A stretch of 64,000 nt of DNA from the NCBI GenBank assembly GCA_030280995.1, contig JASXTE010000008.1, forward strand, positions 23,309,193 through 23,373,192, in the 5' to 3' direction. A program made the translations under genes and the position numbers. How positions within the stretch are numbered: the stretch's first letter is position 1; every line of letters begins with the position of its first letter. The DNA comes from Hemileia vastatrix. Taxonomy: Eukaryota > Basidiomycota > Pucciniomycetes > Pucciniales > Zaghouaniaceae. The notes under the pieces were generated by a model, which worked only from the letters and a program-made list of their open reading frames with translations, had not been told where the DNA came from and ran no database searches. Below, one piece after another: positions 19,901-29,301 of the stretch.

Positions 19901-21300
19901 TTACTCCACTCAAAGGCAAATGGGTGTTCACAATTAAACAAGGGCAAAAATTGACTCCCCTAAAATTCAAAGCACGTTATGTCGCAAAAGGTTTTAAACA
20001 ACGTGAAGGAATCGATTACAATGATACTTTTGCTCCTACAGCAACTTTTGCTTCACAGCGTATCTTACTCACCCTAGCAGCTATGTATGGATGGAAGGTA
20101 AAGTCTTTTGATGTTACTGCTGCCTATCTACACAGCAACATAGATGAAGACCTGTGGATAGAACCCCCACCTGGCATGCAATTATCAGCTCAGCATAATG
20201 CTCTCAAATTACACAAAGCACTATATGGCACCAAACAAGCCGCTCGGTGCTGGTGGTTTCATATCGCTGACAAACTAAAATCACTAGGATTTGTTTCCAG
20301 TCAATATGACTCAAGTCTCTATATCTTGAAAGACCAACAATCTACCGGCATAGTGTGGCTGCATGTAGATGATGGGATAGTGACAGGAAGTAATGATACA
20401 GTGTTGAAGAAATTGGAAACGGGTTTGAATGGGGGGCTAGAGGTGAGATGGTTAGATGGATTAGATAGTATAGTAGGGATGAAAGTGAAGCGTGTTGAAC
20501 GAGGTTTTGAATTAGACTGTCACCAACTGATTGATAAAATACTGACTGATCATAATCCAGGTGGTTTGAAGTGCAAGACTCCTCTTCCTCTGAATACCAC
20601 TTTAGACTCAGCTAGAGAAGACGATATTGGCATCGATTCAAACAAATATTTATCAATCATTGGAAGTCTGAACTATGTAGCAATAGCTACCAGACCTGAT
20701 ATTTCATTTGCAGTTAATTTTCTAGCTAGATTTGCCTCAAAACCTCTTGATCACCACTGGTCTGCATTGCGCCATTTACTCAAATATGTACAGGCAACAA
20801 AAGATCTCAAATTGCGTCTTTACCCCAACTCCTCATCTAAACCTACCCTGACAGCCTATTCTGATGCATCATGGGGCGGTGAATGGTCAAGATCCACCAG
20901 CGGTCACATTATTTATTTGAATGGATGCCCAATTTTATGGTCATCCAAGCGACAAACCACGGTAGCTGACTCAACTTGCTTTGCTGAATGTTTTGCAATG
21001 TGCTTGGCAACGAAGGACTCAATCTGGTTACGGAATTTATTGACCGACATATGTGGTAACATCGACAGTGTATCTCTGAAATGTGACAACAAAAGCGCCG
21101 TGTCTTCAGCCAAAAACAACCCATCCAACAAACGTACTAGACATTCAGATAGATACTTCTTCCTTGTGAATGAACATTTATATAAGAAAAACATTATTTT
21201 AGACTGGGTTCCTGGCACAGATCAAAACGCCGATATTCTTACAAAAAATTTAGGTCCTGTTCTTATCGTTGATAAAAGGCACTTACTGGGTGTTACATGA
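16978..21300 (+). CDS. gag-pol: Copia 1 Gag-Pol polyprotein
   Basis: I place the start at the ATG of MPHTRSHGEPPES; an upstream in-frame TTG at 16918 has no support. The product is 1440 residues. After a Ser/Pro-rich N-terminus and a Gag region comes a CX2CX4HX4C zinc knuckle (CNDCGSFKHLFSDC, ~309). The aspartic protease (IIDSGATHHVTG, ~412), GAG-pre-integrase (DWHRKLGHTS, ~580) and integrase with D, D, E in GDLIGP (~646), RTDGGE (~709) and AERFNRT (~745) follow. The RT has LHVDDGIVTGS (~1130), and RNase H has YSDASWGG and CDNKSA (~1368). The order protease-integrase-RT-RNase H defines Ty1/copia. No stop or frameshift interrupts it. Confidence 0.95.
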   Translation: MPHTRSHGEPPESLSDEETNPTPRATASPILPHRDFSPHAHNHTMPHQTSSRPSSSSSVSPPIPLTLDEIQRRRKEISGIVKATTGVIKLSADGSNWHDWDWQIKIVMTNHVGSSSYATDDVQIGDAFVDRLAWNIIFNTVDISLQRLLSSESSCREAYLLLFKKFNRATHTSRLSSFKALLTIPLQPFVSVTKHCERVEECIEAIIRTGFAFTNASFKAIMRQVLLPNSQAELSIDISRAIESKGSSLTLSADDYLTEMLNAETNLSLVKQANDLPNVSNISLNAFRPRPDRHRQIDSYRPPNAQRRCNDCGSFKHLFSDCPYNMRSSFYSPTLKLYYDLNQKISELGKLPKMANDNKGKVRIHMADADEKIIEVDTNSIDALSTAINQIDLKSFEWQSETSIAETEAIIDSGATHHVTGDVSILFNFKNISPHIPVKVATDGPPSFITGTGDIKIVGVGCTILLRNVFFCPQARTTLVSLFDLVKAGMSFSMSPDRELVLTHDSTTILLGHIDLTGRKWVVNTIKCNNPASFLNTNPTPLYLIAAPKPSLLIDTFNLFLDDVNSANIHRPYAAPGSLLDWHRKLGHTSDRVLRKLINLNLGIGLPSECPKGKIDCADCAIAKSVRKTTAQREIAPESLLSLVVGDLIGPIKDATVNGNFKWAALFRDSFSTYGEVFLLKSKSDAMSAFKTFHDRLTTVTGRKLLVLRTDGGELHSNAMKTYLSSIGATHEITMPYHAEQNGTAERFNRTVGDIARTSLLASGLPKSFWGLAYKWASFVHNRIPNNKITDSTPLQIVYGTRPNFNNFRTFGERAFVHVHKELRTKLDNRAIECQVVGYAQNNYGWLFWHKESGRLFESAMAMFPTNNPETVNHSRLAPLAPLTPINSSRPGSLESILNSLTLGDFSAEKTIDEQDILSEKIQAATSRSPICLPNTYLQAMKSSESTEWKSACADELNNMSRLKVWSPVSLPPGVTPLKGKWVFTIKQGQKLTPLKFKARYVAKGFKQREGIDYNDTFAPTATFASQRILLTLAAMYGWKVKSFDVTAAYLHSNIDEDLWIEPPPGMQLSAQHNALKLHKALYGTKQAARCWWFHIADKLKSLGFVSSQYDSSLYILKDQQSTGIVWLHVDDGIVTGSNDTVLKKLETGLNGGLEVRWLDGLDSIVGMKVKRVERGFELDCHQLIDKILTDHNPGGLKCKTPLPLNTTLDSAREDDIGIDSNKYLSIIGSLNYVAIATRPDISFAVNFLARFASKPLDHHWSALRHLLKYVQATKDLKLRLYPNSSSKPTLTAYSDASWGGEWSRSTSGHIIYLNGCPILWSSKRQTTVADSTCFAECFAMCLATKDSIWLRNLLTDICGNIDSVSLKCDNKSAVSSAKNNPSNKRTRHSDRYFFLVNEHLYKKNIILDWVPGTDQNADILTKNLGPVLIVDKRHLLGVT

Positions 21301-21345
21301 TTTTCTTTAGTTGTTTTCTTACACGATGATAGCAAAGTGGGGGGC

Positions 21346-21521
21346 TGTTATGTACTTAGACATATATGTACTTAGCTATCACGTGACTCTTGTATATAGA
21401 CTGTAGTTTGCGCAGTTGAATAACTCCGATTCTTCTCGGAGTTCTGATACTGACGCATCCTTACAGGTAAAGTAATGATAAATGATTCTTCTCGGAGTTC
21501 TGATACTGACGCATCCTTACA
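21346..21521 (+). repeat. 3' LTR of copia 1
   Basis: Identical by eye to 16591-16766. It is followed by the duplication GATGG. Confidence 0.93.
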
Positions 21522-21526
21522 GATGG

Positions 21527-21914
21527 AACATGAAAAGAGAATGAAAACATTTATGGGCATTAATGGGTTTGGGTTCAGTAGTTTCCAGATAATAATAGAG
21601 GATGATAGCATTGAAATTTCACAGCATTGCAAATCAGTTGAAAAGGTAGCCAAGCCTAGCCAAATTGGCACTGGGATTAGCGACACAGCCAATAAGCATA
21701 TATGTCTTTCCTCTAGTCTAGATGCCACATGTATTGGATGACATAAACACAAACAATACTGATCTAAGTCATTGCGACAACACTTGAAGGGAATAGTAAA
21801 CTAAAGCATTTTTTTTTCGTCAGATTGACTAGATTTTAAAACCTATTTTCTCCTCTACCCATTCATATATCTATAGCGATAATTTTGGGCAAGTTTGGAT
21901 ACCTTTAAAAAAAA

Positions 21915-21954
<40 letters not shown>

Positions 21955-22616
21955 TATGGCGATGAAAAGAAGAATAAAAAAAATATAAATGAAATGTCAT
22001 GATGAGGGCGACGCAAGAAAAAGAATCAAGTAAAACATATGCCACAGCTCTAACTGGAAGTCATGTCCCACAGATGACCATTTTCGTGAACTATTTTCAC
22101 TCCCTCAAAAATTTTTGGCATAAGCAAATCAATGTATGCCACCCAGCCATTGGCGATACGCTTAACCTTTTCAATTGGATCCCCCCACTTCCCGCGTCTT
22201 ACCTTTTCACTATTCATTTGCTTATGTCAAAAGTTTGAAGGAAGACGAAAAAGCATATGAAAATTTCAATTGTCGGGACAAGCCCTCAACCATCAGTTGT
22301 ACACTATACATCAGCAATGTTTCTGGTTGAATGGACAGCTTAAAGAATTTACGGGATAAATGTGATTATTTCCAAGCTATAGTCTTTCAGCATAAGGAAG
22401 AAGGAAGATTGTTCAGTTGATATATCTGTAGTTTATCCCCAGATGCGTCTCCACTAGCACGTGACGCCACGTAATGTATGTATAATGTATGTGTACCGAT
22501 CAATAACAGCCCTGTATTCAAATCTCGCATTGAGAAGGCGCGTTTCACTTTTAATTACAGTGTTGTGTTTATACCCAGGAGAGATATTAGCTGATGGTTT
22601 GTCGAAAACTATATTA
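21527..22616. other. Intergenic sequence between copia elements, left part
   Basis: No credible gene. The open frames here (21475-21741, 21999-22238) are short and without recognisable motifs. A poly-A run joins an (AT)n microsatellite at about 21907-21957. Confidence 0.5.
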
Positions 22617-22737
22617 CAGCTAAACCGGAAAAGCTTGCGGTTTTCTCGCCATTTATTTCTTGCCAAAAGCGACCTAAACTCATGTTTATGGCGGGGGATC
22701 AGAGACGAGAAACCCGCAAGGTTTTCAGGATTAGCTG
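22617..22737. mobile_element. TA-flanked miniature element, family P3, copy 1 (121 bp)
   Basis: Ends CAGCTAAACCGGAAAAGC and, inverted, CAGCTAATCCTGAAAACC, flanked by TA on both sides (22615-22616, 22738-22739). The copy at 58201-58321 has exactly the same length in the opposite orientation. TA duplication and CAG ends suggest a mariner/pogo-type non-autonomous element. Confidence 0.75.
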
Positions 22738-23370
22738 TACTTTATCAATAAATATTCACATTTCTAATTAAACACAAAACACACGAAAAAAAAAAAAGGC
22801 TACAATTGAATTGAGTTGACTTGATAACAGTTAGCTCCAATTACTTTCAGACATCATGTATTTGAAAAGAAAAAAAAAACCTCTAATTTTAGTACATTGG
22901 TGATAAAATACAAGTTCAATTCTGCCAGCAAACAAGTATGATGAGCATTTACAATCTGTGTACACGATTCTCGTCAAGCGGTTACAGTAAAAAAATGGAT
23001 ATAAAAAGTACTAAATCAGACGAGTAGAGAGAAGTCTAAATTTGGACACCGTTACAAGGTATCCTTGCCTTCCTTACACTTTGCAAAACATCACTCCCGT
23101 TTGACACAGGCGAGACTACTCATTCAGGAATATGAAATTTCGGTAGGCTAGGCTACTTGACGTTTTCCCCATACTCGATTGAGAGACAGTTTGGCACACA
23201 TAGAAAGGGAAGAAGAAAAAGACAATGTGTGGTCAACAGTTCAGAGAGCCATAAATGAGGCCCAGTAGTTGAATATGCTAAGGCGAAAGAAATGCTGAGA
23301 AAATGAAGGAAACGGCAGTGTGGAATTTACCAAAATGGGGTGATGAGTTTCATTTCAAGAGAGTGAGAAG
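22738..23370. other. Intergenic sequence left of copia element 2
   Basis: No gene or repeat recognised. It ends AGAAG, the target of the copia 2 insertion. Confidence 0.4.
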
Positions 23371-23546
23371 TGTTAAGTCGCTAGGACTATGTACTTAGTT
23401 ATGTGTAAGAATGTATATAGACTGTAGTCGCGGCGTCCCCTGTTCTCCGGTTCTTTCCGGAGTTCTACAGGCTGACACCGTGCTACAGGTAAAGTAATGA
23501 AGTTAGAGGTTCTTTCCGGAGTTCTACAGGCTGACACCGTGCTACA
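23371..23546 (+). repeat. 5' LTR of copia 2
   Basis: Starts TGTTAAGTCGC and ends CGTGCTACA. It holds a TATATAG box, a CTCCGG/CCGGAG hairpin around 23445-23462, and two 39-bp units (23449-23487, 23508-23546) separated by GGTAAAGTAATGAAGTTAGA. The layout matches copia 1 though the bases differ. Confidence 0.93.
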
Positions 23547-23547
23547 G
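23489..23547 (+). other. Intron-like segment across the copia 2 LTR end and primer site
   Basis: GTAAAG donor-like start, CTGAC branch-like site 14-17 bases before the end, CTACAG acceptor-like end completed by the first G of the primer site. Length 59 bp. Same architecture as 16712-16767. Confidence 0.4.
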
Positions 23548-23556
23548 GTTATGGGC
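23547..23556 (+). other. Primer-binding site of copia 2 (initiator-tRNA-Met half-molecule type)
   Basis: GGTTATGGGC is the sequence I recall following the Drosophila copia LTR and is complementary to the initiator tRNA-Met anticodon stem-loop. Confidence 0.68.
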
Positions 23557-23646
23557 TGTACTCGCGGGCACTGAAACGTTAGCCAACCAAAACTCCACTA
23601 GCGTTAGCGACACTAGGAGCGCTAGTAACCGAAAAACCCCCAGCGC

Positions 23647-26600
23647 ATGTCTGAAAAAGACTTACCATCATCTTCCCGCGCTGGTAAAAAACTTACCCGA
23701 ACCATCTCCAACCGAGAGCTAAGGAGCATCGGTGTTGTACCTCCCCCTCAACGTTCCTCCGCACGCGACTCTTCCCCTACCCCTGCCCCTACCCTCACCC
23801 CTATTCCTGGCACCCCGGTCGCTTCCTCCTCAAACCTCGCTAAACAAACGAAGAATAGCGAGGCCTCTCCCTCACCTACCACTACCCCCTCCTCCCTTAC
23901 CCCTATCCCTTCGGCTTCGGCTTCTAACACGACCGCTACCTATACCCCCTCCACTCACCTACCTACCCTAACCACTACCCCCTACACTAACAGAGATAAC
24001 GCTAGCAGTGCTATCTCCCCTACTACCACTAGCGTGACTATCACCACTACCCTAGTATCTGAACCTACCACCGCTACACTCACCCCCACCCCCTTATCAC
24101 ATAGCAATACAGAGGATACTCCTACCCCTGTACCTAACCCTATCCCTGTGACTAATACTACCCCTGTGCCTACCCCAATCGACGATCTTACCCGCGCGAT
24201 TGGGGATCTTTCGCTAAACTCAAATATAATGGCACAAATCAATCCTCTTAATCGTTCTAACTCTCCTTTCCGAAGGAGTGTGCCACCCCATCTTCCACAA
24301 CCTCCACAACAGATTAGCATGACTGAGAGACAAAGAACTTTAAGAAATGTTATAGAATTTACTAAATCAATCCCAACTCTTGACATCTCTGGGGGCAATT
24401 TCTCCGAATGGCACAGTAATGTCTTAGCTTTAATCAAGGACTTTGTAGGAACAAGAGCATATGCGTTGAATGATGGCACTGGCCCTGATGATTATGAAGA
24501 CAGAGTGACGCACTTAATCCTCTTACACTCCATTTCCCCTAACTTGCGCCATGAGATTTCTACAGATTGGAGAGCACGCCCAACCTATCTTCATATCTTC
24601 AACAAATTCTCTAGATCTAACCATACTTCCAAAATGACAGCCATTTGTAATTTCATCAACATTAAGCAAACACAGTTCACTTCACATACTGAATATCTAG
24701 AGGCATTCAACAAATATTTTGAAGCAATTGAACGCCAAGGAATCACGTTTGATCATAAAGTATTCAAAGCACTAATGTCTCACGCCTTATTACCTTCATC
24801 TCTTAAGGACCTATACGTTGATCTCTGTGTTGCTTTAGACAATCGTACTGACACAAATGCGGTCACCTTCGAGGATTTCTGCCAACTGATGCCATCTTTA
24901 TCTCAAAATAGGGTGGATAGAGAATCTGTATCGATAACTCCTGCTGCTTCTTTATCATCTGAACCCATCTTTAGTGTGGCAACACAACCCCAACGCCATA
25001 CAGACTCCTACAGGCCCCCAGGTGCTCAAAGACAATGCCACGAATGCAAATCAACTGCTCATTTCTTTACCCATTGCCCATACAACCTTAACTCATCCAC
25101 CTTTTCTGCAAGGCTCTACCTCATGAGAGAACGTGCTACGTCCCTTACCTCTGACCCAAAGGCAAAAAGCAAACCAATATACATCCCTTACAGACGCCCA
25201 CAACGCAGGCAAATTAGAGCACGGGATGTACAAGTTGAAACAGATGAAGTCACTATCTTTGAGGAAAATGTGGAGGCTTTGTATGAACAGTTGGAACAAA
25301 TTGATCTGAACAGTACAGAATGGTCAATCGAAGCGCTCACCGGGAATGTGGCAATATTGGATTCTGGTGCTACCCATCATGTCACTGGCAATGTGAGCCT
25401 TCTCAGCAATTTCAGACCTCTTACAAATCAAATCCCTATCAAAGTAGCAACTAACTGTCCTTCCTCATTTATCACTGGCATAGGGGACCTAAAAATAAAA
25501 GGAGATGGGAAAGTTGTTACTATTACCAATGTTTTTTATTGTCCAGAAGTTAGAACTACACTTATTTCTCTCTTTGATTTAGTGGACAATGGTTTTTGTT
25601 TTGATCTATGTGCTGAAAACAAAAATTTAGGGATTTATTTTAAAGATGAACTGATTATGACAGGGCAGTTGGAAAGTACGAGGAGAAGATGGATTTTAGA
25701 TGTAATTAGGTCTAGTGACTGCAATCAAAATGTTTCCTCTTATCACTTTCCCTTGAATCCTTCCCTCCTGCGTACTGTTAAAAAGAATGAAATCATCAAT
25801 CGACCACCTGCTGCAAAAGGTTCCCTGATGGACTGGCATAGAAGGCTTGGCCACACCAGTGAAAACACAATTCGCACTATTATCAAAACTGGAATTGGTG
25901 CTGGCTTGCCCCTATCTATGCCACCAGGTAAGATTGACTGTGAAGATTGCTTAATAGCCAAAAGTACAAGAAAAGCTTCAGCAACACGGGAATCAAGACC
26001 AGAATCAATGATGAGCCTTATTGTTGGAGACCTGGTTGGTCCTATGGATCCCACTGTGAATGGAGCTAGATGGGCGGCAATGTTTAGAGAGAGTTCAACG
26101 TCCTATGGTGAGGTATTTTTGCTCAACTCCAAATCTGAGGCCACAACTGCTTTTGTTACCTTTTATAAAAAGCTCGAAAATGTTACTGGTAAGAAATTAC
26201 AAGCATTAAGAACCGATGGGGGGGAAATGCACAGTAAACAGATGGCTCAGATTCTGGCTGACATTGGAGCTACTCATGAGATCACCTGTCCTCACCACCA
26301 TGAACAAAATGGATCAGCAGAACGCTTCAACAGGACTGTTGGTGACATTGCCAGGACAATCTTACTAGCAAGTGAACTACCTGAATGTTTCTGGGGCCTT
26401 GCTTACAAATGGGCAGCCCATGTTCACAACAGGCTCCCAAATGTCAAGACTGGTGACAAAACTCCTCTGAAGCTCATGTACAATTGTGACCCAACTTACT
26501 CAAACCTTAGAATATTTGGTGAAACAGCTTTTGTCCATATCCACAAAGAAACTAGATGTAAACTGGACCAGCGAGCTTTGATATGTAAGTGTATAGGTTA

Positions 26601-28380
26601 TTCTCTGAACAATGCAGGTTGGATTTTCTGGCACCCAGAATCAAACTCCTTTTTTGAATCTGCTATGGCTGTTTTCCCTGGTGACCAACTTCCTTCCCAC
26701 AAAGCTGCTTATCAACCACCACCATCTAAGGGATCTTTAGGTCATATCCTCAATAATATGAAGCTAGGTGATTTCAAGGATGAAGAAACTCTTATTTCTC
26801 AGGAAAAAGCGGTACGTGAGACTGTTAAAAAAGGTTTGTCCCAATCGTCCATTATTCCCAGAACACACCTGCAAGCTATGATCTCGCCTGACAGTCGTAA
26901 GTGGGACCAAGCTTGCAAAAGGGAACTACTAAACATGAAAGATATGGATGTATGGTATGAGGAAAAGCTCCCCCCTGGCGCCAAGCTCACCAATGCAAAA
27001 TGGGTCTTCACAATCAAAAATCCTTCTTCGAGCACTCCGATTTACAAGGCACGATATGTAGCTAAAGGTTTTTTACAACAATACGGTATTGATTTTACTG
27101 ACACCTTTGCCCCTACCGCTACTTTTGCTTCACAACGCATTCTCCTCACTTTAGCAGCTTATCACAAATGGCCTGTCAAATCATTTGATGTCACTGCTGC
27201 TTACCTTCACAGTCCAATTGATGAAGCAATTTGGGTAAGACCTCCTGAAGGTTACCAGCTACGTGACAGTGGCAATGCCCTACGCTTGAAGAAGGCCCTA
27301 TATGGTACCAAGCAAGCAGCAAGATGCTGGTGGCTCCATATAGCTAGCAAGTTGGATGCTCTGGGGTATAAAGCTAGTCAGTATGATAAAAGTTTCTATG
27401 TTCTTAGGAAGAAGGATTGTTTGGGGGTGATATGGATACATGTTGATGATGGTATAGTTACTGGTAGTAGTGAAGCGGTGTTAAAGTGTTTGGAAGATGG
27501 TTTAGATGGTAGTTTGAAGGTGAAATGGAATGATAATATTGATGGTATAGTAGGTGTTTCTATCAAAGAAGTTCCAGAAGGTTTTGACCTACACAATTTT
27601 CAGCTCATTGACAAAATTCTACGGACTCATAACCCATCTGGATTAACCACAAGATCACCTCTACCAAACAATTTGGAAATCACCACGGCAAAAGACGAAG
27701 AGGTAGCTATAGAGACAACTAAATATCTCTCCATTTTAGGTGCTCTCAGCTATGTGGCAGTTGCAACTAGACCAGACCTGTCCTTCCCAGTCAATTTTTT
27801 GGCACGCTTCTCCTCCAAACCGAATGCCACCCACTGGATAGCTCTCAATCACCTTCTTAGATATGTTCAACACACCTCCACCCTTTGTCTTCACATCCAC
27901 CCTGACCGTAACTCACCACTTGAACTACTTTCTTTCTCTGATTCCACTTGGAATAACAAAGAATTCTCAAGAGCGCAAAGTGGACACCTGCTACTCCTTA
28001 ATTCTTGCCCAATTGTTTGGACATCAAGACGCCAGCTGACAGTAAGTGATTCATCGTGCACAGCTGAATATGTGGCACTTGGTGGTGGTATGAAAGACGC
28101 AATTTGGATCTCAAACCTGCTCAAAGATATCTTTCCTGATATCCCCCCTATCAAGATCTTCTGCGACAACAAAGGAGCAATTGCCAATGCAAAAGATAAC
28201 CCTGGCAACAAGCGGACACGGCATGTGGATAGGTGTTTCTATATTGTTAATGAACAACTCTTTCTGAAAAAAGCAACATTGGAATGGGTTCCCACTGCTC
28301 AAATGCGGGCTGATATACTCACAAAATCACTGGGCCCATCTCTGACAATGCTTAGAAGGAAAGATGTGTGTGTGTGGTGA
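23647..28380 (+). CDS. gag-pol: Copia 2 Gag-Pol polyprotein
   Basis: This 1577-residue ORF starts at MSEKDLPSSSRAGKK. Residues ~15-190 are a Pro/Thr/Ser-rich low-complexity extension that is far longer than in copia 1 and explains most of the size difference. Then come a Gag region, a CX2CX4HX4C knuckle (CHECKSTAHFFTHC, ~464), protease (ILDSGATHHVTG, ~572), GAG-pre-integrase (DWHRRLGHTS, ~728) and integrase (GDLVGP ~794, RTDGGE ~855, AERFNRT ~891). RT follows (IHVDDGIVTGS, ~1265), then RNase H (SCTAEYVALGGG; FCDNKGA ~1505). All catalytic residues expected for Ty1/copia are present and there are no interruptions. Confidence 0.95.
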   Translation: MSEKDLPSSSRAGKKLTRTISNRELRSIGVVPPPQRSSARDSSPTPAPTLTPIPGTPVASSSNLAKQTKNSEASPSPTTTPSSLTPIPSASASNTTATYTPSTHLPTLTTTPYTNRDNASSAISPTTTSVTITTTLVSEPTTATLTPTPLSHSNTEDTPTPVPNPIPVTNTTPVPTPIDDLTRAIGDLSLNSNIMAQINPLNRSNSPFRRSVPPHLPQPPQQISMTERQRTLRNVIEFTKSIPTLDISGGNFSEWHSNVLALIKDFVGTRAYALNDGTGPDDYEDRVTHLILLHSISPNLRHEISTDWRARPTYLHIFNKFSRSNHTSKMTAICNFINIKQTQFTSHTEYLEAFNKYFEAIERQGITFDHKVFKALMSHALLPSSLKDLYVDLCVALDNRTDTNAVTFEDFCQLMPSLSQNRVDRESVSITPAASLSSEPIFSVATQPQRHTDSYRPPGAQRQCHECKSTAHFFTHCPYNLNSSTFSARLYLMRERATSLTSDPKAKSKPIYIPYRRPQRRQIRARDVQVETDEVTIFEENVEALYEQLEQIDLNSTEWSIEALTGNVAILDSGATHHVTGNVSLLSNFRPLTNQIPIKVATNCPSSFITGIGDLKIKGDGKVVTITNVFYCPEVRTTLISLFDLVDNGFCFDLCAENKNLGIYFKDELIMTGQLESTRRRWILDVIRSSDCNQNVSSYHFPLNPSLLRTVKKNEIINRPPAAKGSLMDWHRRLGHTSENTIRTIIKTGIGAGLPLSMPPGKIDCEDCLIAKSTRKASATRESRPESMMSLIVGDLVGPMDPTVNGARWAAMFRESSTSYGEVFLLNSKSEATTAFVTFYKKLENVTGKKLQALRTDGGEMHSKQMAQILADIGATHEITCPHHHEQNGSAERFNRTVGDIARTILLASELPECFWGLAYKWAAHVHNRLPNVKTGDKTPLKLMYNCDPTYSNLRIFGETAFVHIHKETRCKLDQRALICKCIGYSLNNAGWIFWHPESNSFFESAMAVFPGDQLPSHKAAYQPPPSKGSLGHILNNMKLGDFKDEETLISQEKAVRETVKKGLSQSSIIPRTHLQAMISPDSRKWDQACKRELLNMKDMDVWYEEKLPPGAKLTNAKWVFTIKNPSSSTPIYKARYVAKGFLQQYGIDFTDTFAPTATFASQRILLTLAAYHKWPVKSFDVTAAYLHSPIDEAIWVRPPEGYQLRDSGNALRLKKALYGTKQAARCWWLHIASKLDALGYKASQYDKSFYVLRKKDCLGVIWIHVDDGIVTGSSEAVLKCLEDGLDGSLKVKWNDNIDGIVGVSIKEVPEGFDLHNFQLIDKILRTHNPSGLTTRSPLPNNLEITTAKDEEVAIETTKYLSILGALSYVAVATRPDLSFPVNFLARFSSKPNATHWIALNHLLRYVQHTSTLCLHIHPDRNSPLELLSFSDSTWNNKEFSRAQSGHLLLLNSCPIVWTSRRQLTVSDSSCTAEYVALGGGMKDAIWISNLLKDIFPDIPPIKIFCDNKGAIANAKDNPGNKRTRHVDRCFYIVNEQLFLKKATLEWVPTAQMRADILTKSLGPSLTMLRRKDVCVW

Positions 28381-28515
28381 TGGGGTTACATTTGTTTTCT
28401 TTTCCTTTTCTCTTATTTTTCTCATTTCATTTTATTTCTTTGTCATTTTGGAGTTGGTTATGTTTTCATGGGGGGGATATCAACAATTTTTTTTTTCATA
28501 ACTAAGTGGGGGGGA

Positions 28516-28691
28516 TGTTAAGTCGCTAGGACTATGTACTTAGTTATGTGTAAGAATGTATATAGACTGTAGTCGCGGCGTCCCCTGTTCTCCGGTTCTT
28601 TCCGGAGTTCTACAGGCTGACACCGTGCTACAGGTAAAGTAATGAAGTTAGAGGTTCTTTCCGGAGTTCTACAGGCTGACACCGTGCTACA
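28516..28691 (+). repeat. 3' LTR of copia 2
   Basis: Identical by eye to 23371-23546. It is followed by AGAAG. Confidence 0.93.
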
Positions 28692-28696
28692 AGAAG

Positions 28697-29301
28697 ATGA
28701 AAGAAAAATTAGAAGCTGTATATATGCAAATGATGTTTATTTGAGTGCAATGGCCTGGTGCTTACTAAGAAAGTGTTTCTCCCAAATTGAAGAAAGATGA
28801 CATGGGCATAAGGGAAGAGATGGTGATACATAATAAGGATGAAAACGAGCTTGGACAAGTGACTTGACAATCTGGGTATAAAACCGGCCCGTAAGAGAGC
28901 AAGCAGAGAGAATAACTGTAATTACTGCTGTGACAGCTCGTGTTGTGACTGGTGTTATTTTATATGACTTTATAAATCTCAAAATATTAACTGTTACTTT
29001 TGCGGCCGAATAGATCACTTTCTGATTGGTGAATTATTTGTCTTGGGTCTTCCTTTAGCGCTAGGCTGTTTGTCTATCGTATACAATATTTAGCGTTCTT
29101 GTTGTTCTCCTTTTTCTTCTTATTGGTTCATATAACTGGGTCTACTTCTTCCCCTTCTTGATCTTCTTCGCTTACACATCTTCTGTTGTTTATTTCTTTG
29201 CTTCTCTCATCCAACCATTTCTTATTTCTATCTAATATCCTTCTTTTTTTTTTCATCATCATCGTCTCTGAGATATCTCCATTTTTATTTTGTCCTCCAA
29301 A
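28697..29301 (+). other. Region upstream of the Sfp1-like gene
   Basis: It becomes strongly pyrimidine-rich over the last ~250 bases (TTCTTCTT, CTTCCCC), typical of fungal promoters and 5' leaders. No TATA box or other gene is convincing. The copia 2 insertion may have displaced distal regulatory sequence. Confidence 0.45.

Larger units (their letters stand above)
16591..21521 (+). mobile_element. Intact Ty1/copia retrotransposon 1 (4931 bp, young)
   Basis: LTRs at 16591-16766 and 21346-21521 are each 176 bp and identical by eye. The insertion is flanked by a perfect 5-bp duplication GATGG (16586-16590 and 21522-21526). A single uninterrupted gag-pol ORF, a purine tract (AAAGTGGGGGGC before 21346) and a tRNA-iMet-type primer site are all present. 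It is probably recent and possibly active. About 55-60% of its residues appear shared with copia 2, judging by eye on conserved blocks only. Confidence 0.95.
23371..28691 (+). mobile_element. Intact Ty1/copia retrotransposon 2 (5321 bp, young)
   Basis: LTRs at 23371-23546 and 28516-28691 are both 176 bp and identical by eye. The duplication AGAAG flanks the insertion perfectly (23366-23370 and 28692-28696). The gag-pol ORF is uninterrupted, the purine tract AAGTGGGGGGGA precedes the 3' LTR, and the primer site is GGTTATGGGC. It lies only ~610 bases upstream of the Sfp1-like gene and in the same orientation. Confidence 0.95.

Noticed and set aside
23982..24479. Minus-strand 165-residue ORF within copia 2
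   Set aside because: Antisense of the Pro/Thr-rich Gag repeat; Val/Gly-rich translation typical of a shadow frame.
29290..29301. Start of the zinc-finger gene four codons upstream
   Set aside because: That codon is TTG; ATG at 29302 begins a sensible N-terminus.
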